Counted from the stretch's first letter, positions 35,107-43,315 are shown. The stretch is DNA of 64,000 nt from Mesorhizobium sp. WSM3626 (GCF_000513935.1 NZ_AZUY01000021.1:25159-89158); one strand, 5' to 3'. The notes: generated from the sequence alone by a model not told the origin. Translations and numbers: made by a program.

Positions 35107-35703
35107 TCAATGCATCAGCTTTGCGCCGTGGTCTTTCACCACCTCTCGCATGATGTCGTTGAGCCAGTTTTCGGTCGACTGGCCAAGCCGCCTGTGGTCG
35201 ACGTTCCGGATCGCTTGCTCGAGTGTCCTCTCGACCAGCCGATCGGATGCGTTGACATCTCCCAGCAAAAGACGCGCCGCGAGCCGCAGTTTGGGCAAAA
35301 GCGCGAAGACGTCGTCTGGCGGAGGGGACACGGTGATGCCAGCTCGTTCCGACGCCTGCGCTGGAAAAAGGGCATTGAACACGGCTTTGCTGCCCGAGGA
35401 CTTTCGCAAATTGCTGGCGTAGCGAAGATGTTCGGGAATGGCGATGTCGTTGTCGCCGCTGAAGAACACGAACGGGATGCCCCGGCGCATCAACTTGTCC
35501 GCGATCGGAAACACGCGTCGGCCGTTGAGATTGACGTCCAGGATTGCAGCTTCGGCCTGATCGGTGTGTTCGGAAGCCTGCTCGACGGTGGCCGCGGGTC
35601 CGAGGATGATGGCGCCCATGTTGCTGAAAAACCGTGCGAGATCTCCCGCCACCGCCCATTCGTCTTCGACAATCAGAATGTGCAATCCCCGCAGATCGCG
35701 CAC
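35107..35703 (-). CDS. Response regulator: receiver domain plus C-terminal sigma-region-2-like domain
   Basis: 198 residues. Residues 8-115 are a receiver: acidic pocket EDE (13-15), phospho-acceptor Asp56 in AILDVNLNG, PFVFFSG (77-83); the usual Lys-Pro is Lys-Ser (101-102). Residues 135-187 align without gaps to region 2 of the EcfG-type sigma factor of this window (residues 21-73), with 19 of 53 identical by hand count (LLPKLRLAAR, SDRLVERTLEQAIRNVD, NWLNDIMRE). PhyR has the opposite order (sigma-like first) and also region 4. GTG start at 35703 follows AAAGGATGACGAC; it is 5 bp after the NepR-like gene. Probably an atypical PhyR-like anti-anti-sigma factor (inference). Confidence 0.82.
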   Translation of the reverse strand: MRDLRGLHILIVEDEWAVAGDLARFFSNMGAIILGPAATVEQASEHTDQAEAAILDVNLNGRRVFPIADKLMRRGIPFVFFSGDNDIAIPEHLRYASNLRKSSGSKAVFNALFPAQASERAGITVSPPPDDVFALLPKLRLAARLLLGDVNASDRLVERTLEQAIRNVDHRRLGQSTENWLNDIMREVVKDHGAKLMH

Positions 35704-35707
35704 GTCG

Positions 35708-35902
35708 TCATCCTTTCTTCGAATGGAGTTTAGGATGCAGAGAAGTTGTTCCCCAGTTTCTGTCATCCAGCGCCGCCTGCAATCGTTTCGCAAGCACCAG
35801 CATGCGATCCGGGACGGGCCCTGCACCGAGATATTCGATTGATTGAGGCGCCCCCGGCGCCATTGGTGCCAGGAGCTTCAGGCCAGCAGAGCGTTTCGTC
35901 AT
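35708..35902 (-). CDS. Small NepR-like protein, candidate anti-sigma factor
   Basis: 64 residues. GPVPDRMLVLAKRLQAAL (29-46) carries the VPDR motif and following leucine-rich helix of NepR, the anti-sigma factor that sequesters EcfG. An Ala/Pro-rich stretch precedes it and a basic tail ends it (HPKLHSKKG). It is directly upstream of, and probably cotranscribed with, the receiver-sigma-like gene, which mirrors the usual nepR/phyR linkage. A GGAAC-N18-TT promoter with a canonical CGTT -10 lies just upstream of the ATG at 35902. Confident as a gene by context, less so in function. Confidence 0.7.
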   Translation of the reverse strand: MTKRSAGLKLLAPMAPGAPQSIEYLGAGPVPDRMLVLAKRLQAALDDRNWGTTSLHPKLHSKKG

Positions 35903-35926
35903 TGAACCACCACGGATGTCGGGTTC

Positions 35927-35951
35927 AACGTCATCCGTGCTGTCTTGTTCC
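35927..35951 (-). promoter_or_regulatory. EcfG-like promoter of the NepR-like/receiver operon
   Basis: Minus-strand GGAAC (35951-35947), 18 bases, TT, with CGTT at the -10. It is 25 bp before the ATG at 35902, so feedback control of the anti-sigma genes is likely. Confidence 0.75.
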
Positions 35952-36035
35952 ATCCTGTCCGCGCGCTATATGGTTATGTCCTGTCCGAACCGACCTTGAG
36001 GGAGTTCATGTCGGGTCGGGGAAGAGGGATATGCC

Positions 36036-39000
36036 GTGACAGCGCAATCAATCAAGTTCCCCATCGTCGGCATCGGCGCGTCCGCGGGTGGCATTCCCGC
36101 GATGGAAGGGCTGTTCAAGGGCATCACCAGCCAGCCCGGCATGGCGTTCGTGATCATCACGCACCTCAGTCCCAAGCGCAACAGCCTGCTGCATGAGGTT
36201 ATCGACCGCTACACCGAGATGCCTGTCGTGGTGGTGGAGGACGGCGTGGCTGTTGAACCGGACCACGTCTATGTGATGCCGGAAAACGTCACTCTCGTCA
36301 TCGAGAATGGCATGCTGCGCCTTAGGCGGCCAAATGGGCTTACCCAAGAGCGCAAACCCGTCGATATCTTCTTCAGCGCACTGGCCGACGACCAGGGCGA
36401 ATACGCGGTCGGCGTCATTCTGTCGGGCGGTGATTCCGATGGAACCTTGGGAGTCAAGGCCATCAAGGAGCGGGGCGGGCTCACCGTGGCGCAAGCGGCT
36501 GACGGCTACGGTCCGCGCAATCCCGACATGCCGCAGAGCGCCATCGCCAGCGGGCTCATCGACGTCGCCGTGCCTGCCGAGGAGATTGGGGCGAAGCTGG
36601 AGGCTTACGCCCGCGGCTTCGACGCGCTGGACGGGCTGACGAACGAAGAGGACGTTCATACGGCCGACATAGATCAGGTCCGCGAACAGATATACGGGAT
36701 CTTGCGCAGCCACTCCGGTCATGACTTTTCAGGTTATAAAACCAAGACCTTCCTGCGCCGGATCAAGCGGCGCATGCAGATCGCCCAGATTCAGTCCATC
36801 GGCGCCTATATCGATTGGCTGAAGAAGGACCCTCGCGAGGTGATGAACCTGTTTCGCGATCTGCTGATCAATGTCACCAACTTCTTCCGCGATCCCGACG
36901 CCTTTGAATTGCTGGAACAAAAGATCATCCCGCGGCTCTTCGACGGCAAGACGGCGAGCGATACAGTCAGGGTCTGGGTTCCCGGCTGCGCCACAGGCGA
37001 AGAGGTGTTCTCCATCGGCATCCTGCTGCGTGAACACATGGAAACGCTCTCGGCCGTGCCTCGCGTCCAGATTTTCGCCACCGACATAGACGAGCCGGCG
37101 CTGGCGGTGGCGCGCGCGGCACGCTATCCCGAAGCGTTGATGCAAGGACTTTCCCCGGAACGCAAACAGCGGTTTTTCAACGGCGATGGCGAAAGCTACG
37201 TCCTCAGCAACGAGATCCGGGAGCTATGCATCTTCTCGCCACATAGCGTCATCCGCGATCCGCCCTTCTCGCGCATGGATCTGGTTTCGTGCCGTAACCT
37301 ACTGATCTATTTCGGCCCAGCTATTCAAAGCCGCGTTCTTCCTGTCTTCCACTATTCGCTGAAGCCCGGTGGTTATCTTTTCCTCGGCACGTCTGAAAGC
37401 GTCGGGCAGCACGAAAATCTGTTTGCCACAGTCGACAAGAAACATCGCCTCTTCCAGGCACGGGAGCATGTCTCGCCGCACATCAGGCTGCCGGCCCTGA
37501 TCGGCGATGTTCCTTCCGGCGTTTTTCCCGCCGAAACCGCTGGCTTGAAGAAGGGAACGGTCGGCTATCCACTGCGCCAGGCTGTCGAGGCGCAGGTGCT
37601 GGAGCGGTTCGCGCCGCCGCATGTCCTCGTCAACGCCGAAGGCGACGTCGTCTACTATTCGGCGAGGACCGGCAGATACCTCGAAGCGCCGCAAGGGATC
37701 CCCAGCCGGCAGTTGCTGACGATGGCGCGCCGCGGGCTTCGGCTGGACCTGCGCGCCGCATTGAGGGAGGCGACGACGACACGCCGCACTGTCGTGCGGG
37801 ACAACCTCGCCGTCGAGGAAGATGACGAACGCGTCCAACCGATCAGGCTGACGATCGAGCCGCTCGCCGAGAGGGGCAATGGTGAGCCGCTTTACCTTGT
37901 GCTCTTCGAGCCGTCGGGACCGACGCAGGCCCGATCCGATGAGGACGGCGGCAGTCGTGACAGCGACAGCACCGCCGATCTCGAGCGGGAGTTGCGCGAC
38001 ACAAGAGAGCGTCTTCAATCCACCATCGAGGAATACGAGACGGCGCTCGAAGAGGTGAAATCCTCGAACGAGGAACTCGTCTCCGTCAATGAAGAGGCGC
38101 AATCCACCAATGAGGAACTCGAAGCGTCCAAGGAAGAGATGCAGTCGCTCAACGAAGAGCTCAACACCATCAACGCGGAGTTGACCAGCAAGATAGAAGA
38201 GCTCGATCACGCCAACAGTGATCTGCGGAACCTGTTCGAAAGCACGGATATCGCGACCATTTTTCTCGACCGCAGTCTTGTGGTGCGGACCTTCACGCCG
38301 GCGGCCTCGTCCTTCTTCAGCCTGCGCCCCTCCGACGTCGGCCGGCCGTTGACGGATCTTTCGAGCCAACTCGATTACCCCGAGTTGAAGCAGCACATCG
38401 ACAAGGTGTTCGAGACAGGCGAGATCCTGAACCACCATCTTGCGCGCGATTCCAGGGGCCTGTTTCACATGGTCCGCATCAACCCCTATCGGGACAAGGG
38501 CAACAGGATACAGGGCGTCGTGGTGACACTGGTCGATGTTACCACCCTGGCGCGGGCGGAAGAGCATCAGCAGGTGCTCATCTCGGAGCTGAACCATCGC
38601 GTCAAGAATATGCTCGCGGTGATCGCCAGCATCGCCAACCGCATGCGGGACAGTTCCGATACGAAGGAAGAGTTCGCGGACGCGTTGATCGGTCGGCTGC
38701 ACGCCATGTCCCGGGCCTACGGGCTGCTGACCCGCGAGAGGTGGAAAGAGGCTTCGGTCAAGGAATTGCTCCACCAGGAACTCGAACCGTTCGGCATCGA
38801 ACGGATCGAACTCGATGGCGACGACGTTAAACTCGGCCCGCAACAGGGGCTTTCCCTCAGCATGGCCATTCATGAACTGGCCACCAATGCGGCCAAGTAT
38901 GGCGCCCTGTCCAAACCCCGAGGCAGGATCGGCGTCAAATGGGCGATGGATGGCGACAATTTCACGCTTGGCTGGCGCGAAAAGGACGGCCCTCCCGTCA

Positions 39001-39146
39001 GGGAGCCGTTGAACAATGGCTTTGGGCTGAACCTGTTGAAGGGGGAAATCGGCTACAGGCTCGGCGGCGATGTCGAGACCTCCTTCCGCAAGGACGGTCT
39101 CGAGGTTCAGATCGCTTTTTCGGCAAACCATAAGGACGCGCCATGA
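36036..39146 (+). CDS. CheB-CheR-PAS-HWE-family hybrid sensor kinase
   Basis: 1036 residues, no membrane helix. CheB methylesterase-like domain (about 9-190; GASAGG with Ser16, THLSP with His43, SGGDSDG). CheR methyltransferase-like domain (about 220-480; SAM motif GCATGEE near 317). A coiled coil of Glu/Ser heptads lies at about 649-728, a PAS domain from about 731, then an HWE kinase with phospho-acceptor His854 in ELNHRVKNMLAV, HELATNAAKYGAL and the WxE motif in GWREKDGP. HWE kinases feed PhyR in the general stress response. GTG start at 36036; alternatives upstream are closed. It overlaps the next receiver gene by 4 bp and is divergent from the NepR-like operon. Confidence 0.93.
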   Translation: MTAQSIKFPIVGIGASAGGIPAMEGLFKGITSQPGMAFVIITHLSPKRNSLLHEVIDRYTEMPVVVVEDGVAVEPDHVYVMPENVTLVIENGMLRLRRPNGLTQERKPVDIFFSALADDQGEYAVGVILSGGDSDGTLGVKAIKERGGLTVAQAADGYGPRNPDMPQSAIASGLIDVAVPAEEIGAKLEAYARGFDALDGLTNEEDVHTADIDQVREQIYGILRSHSGHDFSGYKTKTFLRRIKRRMQIAQIQSIGAYIDWLKKDPREVMNLFRDLLINVTNFFRDPDAFELLEQKIIPRLFDGKTASDTVRVWVPGCATGEEVFSIGILLREHMETLSAVPRVQIFATDIDEPALAVARAARYPEALMQGLSPERKQRFFNGDGESYVLSNEIRELCIFSPHSVIRDPPFSRMDLVSCRNLLIYFGPAIQSRVLPVFHYSLKPGGYLFLGTSESVGQHENLFATVDKKHRLFQAREHVSPHIRLPALIGDVPSGVFPAETAGLKKGTVGYPLRQAVEAQVLERFAPPHVLVNAEGDVVYYSARTGRYLEAPQGIPSRQLLTMARRGLRLDLRAALREATTTRRTVVRDNLAVEEDDERVQPIRLTIEPLAERGNGEPLYLVLFEPSGPTQARSDEDGGSRDSDSTADLERELRDTRERLQSTIEEYETALEEVKSSNEELVSVNEEAQSTNEELEASKEEMQSLNEELNTINAELTSKIEELDHANSDLRNLFESTDIATIFLDRSLVVRTFTPAASSFFSLRPSDVGRPLTDLSSQLDYPELKQHIDKVFETGEILNHHLARDSRGLFHMVRINPYRDKGNRIQGVVVTLVDVTTLARAEEHQQVLISELNHRVKNMLAVIASIANRMRDSSDTKEEFADALIGRLHAMSRAYGLLTRERWKEASVKELLHQELEPFGIERIELDGDDVKLGPQQGLSLSMAIHELATNAAKYGALSKPRGRIGVKWAMDGDNFTLGWREKDGPPVREPLNNGFGLNLLKGEIGYRLGGDVETSFRKDGLEVQIAFSANHKDAP

Positions 39147-39520
39147 GCGACAGACCGCACGTGCTGGTGGTCGAGGACGAGTGGCTGATCGCAGAGGACG
39201 TCGCGTCTGATTTGCTTGCAGCGGGCTATCCCGTGGTCGGCCCTGTTTCGTCCGTTGCCGCCGCGCTTCAACTTGTCGAGGCGGACAAGGTCGACCTGGC
39301 GTTGCTGGATATTCAGCTCAACGGCGAAACGAGCCTGCCGGTCGCGGAAGTCTTGCTGGCTCGCGGCACTCCGTTCGCGTTCGTAACGGGATTTGGGAAG
39401 CGTGATGTTCCTGTCCCGTTTCGAAACTGCAAATTCGTGGCAAAACCCGCAAGCGAGGCGGCCATCCTCACTGCTGTGGCTGACCTTGCGTCGCTTCGCG
39501 CAGCCAAGAAACGGTCGTGA
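39143..39520 (+). CDS. Single-domain response regulator, FATGUY-like
   Basis: 125 residues, receiver domain only. Acidic pocket VEDE (10-13), phospho-acceptor Asp56 in ALLDIQLNG, and Lys101 in VAKPA. PFAFVTGFG (77-85) resembles the FATGUY motif of single-domain receivers that work with HWE kinases in the alphaproteobacterial general stress response, where they take or drain phosphate in the PhyR phosphorelay. The ATG overlaps the kinase stop (ATGA), so kinase and receiver are cotranslated partners. No output domain, consistent with a phosphate shuttle or sink. Confidence 0.9.
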   Translation: MSDRPHVLVVEDEWLIAEDVASDLLAAGYPVVGPVSSVAAALQLVEADKVDLALLDIQLNGETSLPVAEVLLARGTPFAFVTGFGKRDVPVPFRNCKFVAKPASEAAILTAVADLASLRAAKKRS

Positions 39521-39541
39521 TTTCAAGCCAGCCGGTCGCGA

Positions 39542-39781
39542 TCAATCCAGCGGCTTGTCGGTAGGCCGGGGTGTGGTACTCGCCTGGCGTGGCCGGCCGG
39601 CATTTCGATTGGCGACCGGATTATCCAGCGGAACGCTCGACGGCCGGGATGCGCCGGCGGTCTTTGGCGTCACCGGCTTTGCGCCGGCATCCGTTGCGTT
39701 GGCATCCCGCCTTGGGTGCGGCAGGCCACCGGCATTAGGCGATCGGACGGCGGGTTTCGAGGTTGAACCTTCCTTGGTCAT
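39542..39781 (-). CDS. Short disordered Pro/Ala/Thr-rich stress protein
   Basis: 79 residues, low complexity, rich in Pro, Ala, Thr, Arg and Asn, no hydrophobic segment. It is probably intrinsically disordered. The ATG at 39781 follows GGAAAGGAGCCACC, a strong ribosome binding site, which selects it over longer in-frame starts up to 40039. A GGAAC-N18-TT promoter lies 50 bp upstream. Converges with the receiver gene, 21 bp apart. No family recognised. Confidence 0.72.
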   Translation of the reverse strand: MTKEGSTSKPAVRSPNAGGLPHPRRDANATDAGAKPVTPKTAGASRPSSVPLDNPVANRNAGRPRQASTTPRPTDKPLD

Positions 39782-39830
39782 GGTGGCTCCTTTCCTTGCA
39801 AGCAGGGAAAACATCTCATGTAGGCAGGTC

Positions 39831-39855
39831 AATCGTCGGCGCGATCGAAAGTTCC
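39831..39855 (-). promoter_or_regulatory. EcfG-like promoter of the 79-residue gene
   Basis: Minus-strand GGAAC (39855-39851), 18 bases, TTGAC, 50 bp before the ATG at 39781. Confidence 0.7.
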
Positions 39856-40085
39856 GAAACCGCAACGACACCACGCTGCCGAGGGCGGCACGAGTAAGGA
39901 CGGAGTGGTTCTTGTGCCCGTGTGAATGTCCCAGCCATGCGGCTGCAAACGTCTTGCAGAGATCGGATACGGCTTCGAGGTTGGCCCCATGCGTGATCAC
40001 GAAGAACGCGTCGATCGCGCCGTTCTGGACCTTGGCCAAAAGCGGATCTTCCGTTCAGGCGCGAACAACTCGAATAAGGCGAAGT
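39856..40085. other. Region without recognised gene
   Basis: 230 bp between two outward-facing stress promoters (39855 minus and 40086 plus). A minus-strand frame is open through it, but it has no ribosome binding site and ends in the 79-residue gene. I see no gene, repeat or terminator here. Confidence 0.5.
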
Positions 40086-40110
40086 GGAACAACTGACGTC
40101 GATGCAGGTT
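40086..40110 (+). promoter_or_regulatory. EcfG-like promoter of the candidate sRNA
   Basis: GGAAC at 40086-40090, 18 bases, TTCGG. It is 184 bp before the next ATG, and a strong terminator lies between, so it seems to drive a short untranslated RNA. Confidence 0.72.
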
Positions 40111-40116
40111 CGGTGT

Positions 40117-40214
40117 CGTGCGGCGTCGTCGCTCCCCTTGTTTGACGCTGCACGATCGGGTTCCCCTCAGCCTGATCAGCCCGCGCGCTCCCTTGCCGGG
40201 AGGCGCGGGCTTTT
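40117..40214 (+). ncRNA. Candidate general-stress small RNA
   Basis: A roughly 98-base transcript is predicted from the -10 at 40109 (start about 40117) to the T-run at 40211-40214. It contains no credible reading frame. Pyrimidine-rich single-stranded stretches CTCCCC and TTCCCCTC could pair with Shine-Dalgarno sequences, a common feature of alphaproteobacterial sRNAs. The concept parallels stress-sigma-dependent sRNAs such as GsrN of Caulobacter, but no sequence similarity is claimed. Boundaries are estimates. Confidence 0.62.
40178..40214 (+). terminator. Rho-independent terminator
   Basis: AGCCCGCGC plus CTCCC pairs with GGGAG plus GCGCGGGCT, with one bulged G and a short loop, followed by TTTT. 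It is the strongest intrinsic terminator seen in the window and ends the candidate sRNA. Confidence 0.78.
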
Positions 40215-40248
40215 CCGTCAGCCGAGCGATCGTGTTTTGAATTCGGGC

Positions 40249-40273
40249 GGAACAACCCACTCGTTCGGCAGTT
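40249..40273 (+). promoter_or_regulatory. EcfG-like promoter of the 88-residue gene operon
   Basis: GGAAC at 40249-40253, 18 bases, TTCGG, 21 bp before the ATG at 40294, just downstream of the sRNA terminator. Confidence 0.75.
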
Positions 40274-40293
40274 CGGCGCGCAGGAGAACCGAA

Positions 40294-40560
40294 ATGCACT
40301 ATGCCGATGAAATCGCGCTCAGGCGCGTGAAGATGCTGGTCGAACAATATGTTCTCGCCAGAAGCAGGAGGTATGATTTTGTCTCGACCGAGCTGGCGTG
40401 CCAGGCCATCCGTCAGGTGGTTCGCAGCCCGATCGAAGATACCGAACTCGATCATTTGCTGGCCCGAAGTGCGGTCAAACAGGGACTTTCCGTGCGGTTC
40501 GACCGAATAGGTCACTTGTCGGCTGCTTTACCCGAACTCATTGGAGAAAAGTCAGCATGA
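40294..40560 (+). CDS. Small soluble stress-regulated protein
   Basis: 88 residues. Helical, with MHYADEIALRRVKMLVEQYVLA, ACQAIRQVVRSPIEDTELDHLLARSAVKQG and a hydrophobic C-terminus. The layout (small helices, a recognition-helix-like segment) could be a DNA- or protein-binding fold, but no family is recognised. The ATG follows CAGGAGAACCGAA. Its stop overlaps the lipoprotein gene (ATGA), so the two are coupled, under a GGAAC-N18-TTCGG promoter. Confidence 0.72.
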   Translation: MHYADEIALRRVKMLVEQYVLARSRRYDFVSTELACQAIRQVVRSPIEDTELDHLLARSAVKQGLSVRFDRIGHLSAALPELIGEKSA

Positions 40561-40781
40561 GAGCCTTGTGGTCACTGTGTGCGGCATCGGCGTTGCTCGC
40601 CTTGGCGGCGTGCAACAACAATGCCGACCCCGTCAAATCCAAGACGGATACGACGAACAGCCAGCCTGTCGACAAGAATCCGGCGACGGATACCAATCCG
40701 ACACCACAGACCAGTACTGGCGGGGACCAGCAAGGCACGCAGCCAACACAGCCGGCATCGCCCAAGCCGCCTGGCGGTTAA
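40557..40781 (+). CDS. Small lipoprotein
   Basis: 74 residues. Signal peptide with lipobox LAAC (Cys19) after LCAASALLALAA; the mature part is hydrophilic and rich in Thr, Asn, Gln and Pro (TNPTPQTSTGG), so it is probably disordered and anchored to a membrane by its lipid. The ATG overlaps the upstream stop by 4 bp and follows GGAGAAAAGTCAGC. No family recognised; stress regulated by operon position. Confidence 0.75.
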   Translation: MRALWSLCAASALLALAACNNNADPVKSKTDTTNSQPVDKNPATDTNPTPQTSTGGDQQGTQPTQPASPKPPGG

Positions 40782-40862
40782 GAGCCATCCGGTCCAGGTG
40801 GGCCCGCTGCTTGTCCGGGTTTGTGACGCCGCCGGGAAATGCGAAGCGACGCCTGTCTGGTT

Positions 40863-43163
40863 TCAGCCAATAATTCTGACTGGAACGGACTTAACTGCGG
40901 GAACGTGGGCTTTCTTGGCGCGATGCCAGAGGGGCACCAGAGGATTGAGTTCCGGATAATAGCCGGCGCAGTTGCCTTCAGGCACCGAATAGGATGTCAC
41001 GCGCAAGCCCCGGACGCGCCGCTCGACACCGTCATCCGCATGGGTTTCGAGATCGATCTGCTGCCCCGCGGTCAATCCGAACCGCTGGATGTCGGCCTCG
41101 TTCATCAGCAAGACCATGCGTGTGCCATGGATGCCGCGCAGCCTGTCATCATAACCGTAGACAGTTGTGTTGAACTGGTCATTGGAACGCACCGTTATCA
41201 GCGTCAGGACCTTGTACCCCGATATATCGATGTCGGGATTCGTCTCGAGCGTCGTCGGAAGCTTGAAATTGGCCTTCTTGTTCGGCGTCTCCCAAATTCG
41301 TTTCGACGCCTTGATGTCGCGATGAAAGCCTCCCGGCGTGAGGAACCGTTTGTTGAACTGGCGAAAATGCTGAGGGATGCAGCGTTCGATCTCATCGCGA
41401 ATGCGGGAATAGTCGGCAACCCACTCGTCCCAGGGGATCGAGCTCGTGCCCGGTACGGTAGCCTTGGCCAGCTCGGCGACGATCTTCGGCTCTGAAAGCA
41501 GATTTGGCGAAGCGGGCGGGCGCGATCCGAAGGAGCCATGGATGCAGGCGGTGGAATCCTCCACGGAAACCGTCTGATCGCCGCTTTCCTGCCGGTCTCT
41601 CTCCAGCCGCGACAGGCAAGGCAACAGATAAGTTACCGCCCCGGGGATGAGATGACTGCGGTTGAGCTTGGTCGCGATCTCGACATGCAGGCCAAGTCCC
41701 CGCCAGGCTTTCTCGACCAGGCCGGTTTCAGGCACGGCGCGCACGAAATTACCCCCCAGGCCGATAAAGCCCTTCACCGAGCCGGCAATGACGCCTTCGC
41801 AGGTCTCGACCGTATCGAGGCCTTTTTCGCGCGGGGGCTCGAAAGCATAGAATTCCGCGAATTTGTCGAGCGGAACGAGTTCAGGCTTTTCGGATATGCC
41901 GACGGTGCGCTGGCCCTGGACGTTGGAGTGGCCACGCAGCGGCGAAATGCCGGCGCCGGGTTTTCCGACGTTGCCACGCATCAGCAGCAGATTGCACAAC
42001 ATCTGAACGTTCTCGGTGCCGTGCCTGTGCTGCGTCAGACCCATCCCGTAATTGCCGATCACCGCATTGGAGCGGCCGTAGACTTCAGCCACATGCTCCA
42101 GATCCGCTCGCGCGATGCCCGACCGTGTGACGATGTCTTTCCACTCGGCAGCGCGTAAATAGGCTTCGAACTCAGCAAAACCATGCGTGTGTTCGGCGAG
42201 GAACTCGACATCGAGGACACGCGAATTTCCATTCTCCCGAGCCGCGTCGTCGAGTGCCAGCACCGCCTTGGCAATCCCGGTCATCGCGGCAATGTCGCCG
42301 CCGCTGCGGACCTGGAAGAAGTCGCTGGACATCTTGGTGCCGGGGCCTGGCGACAACATTTCGACGGGATCCTGCGGATTCTTGAAGCGCTTAAGGCCTC
42401 GCTCCGGCAAGGGGTTGAAGGTGAACACCGGCACGTCGCGTTGACGAGCCTCCTGCAGCGGGTGCAACAGCCGCGGCGCCGTCACGCCGGTGTTGTGGCC
42501 GAAGAAGAACATCATGTCGCATTTGGAAAAGTCTTCGAGCTGCACGGTCCCAACCGGCGAGCCGATCGACTCAGGAAGTCCGACCGAGGTCGATTCGTGA
42601 CACATGTTGGAAGAATCGGGCAGGTTCGACGAACCGTAGATGCGGGCGAAGAGCTGATACATGAATGAAGCTTCCAGCGAGGCGCGGCCGGATGTGTAGA
42701 AGACGACCGACTTCGGATCGAGCCGCCGAAGTTCCATGCCGATCTCGGCAAAGGCTTCATCCCAGGAAATCGGCTCATAGCGATCGGTGACAGCGTTGTA
42801 GCGCAGCGGATCCGTGAGCCTGCCTTGCTTTTCCAGGTCGCGATCCGGCCAATCGAGCAGTTCGGTAACCGAATGCCGTGCGAAGAAGTCCGGAACGCAA
42901 CGCAGCTTCGTCTGGTCCCACATGGTGGCCTTGGCGCCATTTTCGCAAAACTCGAAGGGCCGCGGCACCGCTGGCTTGGCCCATGAGCAGGAAACGCACA
43001 TGTAGCCGTCTGCCTTGTTCTGCTTGAGCAGCGTGCTCCATATTCCCGACATCAGCAGGCCTTCGCCATATGCCTTGCGGATCAAGGAGGACAGGGATCC
43101 CCATCCACCCGTCGGGTGGTCGTATTTCTTGATTTCGACATGATCGGTAACGGCGGGTTCCAT
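40863..43163 (-). CDS. FdhF/YdeP-family molybdopterin oxidoreductase
   Basis: 766 residues, cytosolic (no Tat signal). N-terminal MCVSCSWAKP retains only part of the Fe-S binding pattern, as usual in the YdeP subgroup. The molybdenum ligand is likely Cys in SSNMCHESTSVGLPESIG. FFFGHNTGVTAPRLLHPL, GMGLTQHRHGTENVQMLCNLLLMRGNVGKPGAGISPLRGHSNVQG and the C-terminal MoCo-binding domain (LTLITVRSNDQFNTTVYG) follow. The physiological substrate is uncertain; YdeP is linked to acid resistance in E. coli. ATG 43163 is chosen over one 30 bp upstream. GGAAC-N18-TTTGG promoter upstream. Confidence 0.9.
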   Translation of the reverse strand: MEPAVTDHVEIKKYDHPTGGWGSLSSLIRKAYGEGLLMSGIWSTLLKQNKADGYMCVSCSWAKPAVPRPFEFCENGAKATMWDQTKLRCVPDFFARHSVTELLDWPDRDLEKQGRLTDPLRYNAVTDRYEPISWDEAFAEIGMELRRLDPKSVVFYTSGRASLEASFMYQLFARIYGSSNLPDSSNMCHESTSVGLPESIGSPVGTVQLEDFSKCDMMFFFGHNTGVTAPRLLHPLQEARQRDVPVFTFNPLPERGLKRFKNPQDPVEMLSPGPGTKMSSDFFQVRSGGDIAAMTGIAKAVLALDDAARENGNSRVLDVEFLAEHTHGFAEFEAYLRAAEWKDIVTRSGIARADLEHVAEVYGRSNAVIGNYGMGLTQHRHGTENVQMLCNLLLMRGNVGKPGAGISPLRGHSNVQGQRTVGISEKPELVPLDKFAEFYAFEPPREKGLDTVETCEGVIAGSVKGFIGLGGNFVRAVPETGLVEKAWRGLGLHVEIATKLNRSHLIPGAVTYLLPCLSRLERDRQESGDQTVSVEDSTACIHGSFGSRPPASPNLLSEPKIVAELAKATVPGTSSIPWDEWVADYSRIRDEIERCIPQHFRQFNKRFLTPGGFHRDIKASKRIWETPNKKANFKLPTTLETNPDIDISGYKVLTLITVRSNDQFNTTVYGYDDRLRGIHGTRMVLLMNEADIQRFGLTAGQQIDLETHADDGVERRVRGLRVTSYSVPEGNCAGYYPELNPLVPLWHRAKKAHVPAVKSVPVRIIG

Positions 43164-43192
43164 GACGGTCGTCCTTGCGAATGCCAATACCA

Positions 43193-43217
43193 AACCTCGC
43201 CCTTGCTTGATTGTTCC
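43193..43217 (-). promoter_or_regulatory. EcfG-like promoter of the FdhF/YdeP gene
   Basis: Minus-strand GGAAC (43217-43213), 18 bases, TTTGG, 30 bp before the ATG at 43163. Confidence 0.75.
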
Positions 43218-43315
43218 CGAGTCCGTGAAGCGAACGTCGCCGGTGCAATTCGGCCGCGCTTGCCAGGTGGTACGGACGACAACCGGTGCCTCGGCATCGG
43301 TTCGCGCCTGCGTGT

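Noticed and set aside
35748..35752. Minus-strand GGAAC inside the NepR-like gene
   Set aside because: No TT at 18 or 19 bases.
37299..39131. 610-codon open frame opposite the HWE kinase
   Set aside because: Antisense shadow of a clearly functional kinase.
39782..40039. N-terminal extension of the 79-residue protein
   Set aside because: The internal ATG at 39781 has a strong AAGGAG site, and a promoter element lies within the extension.
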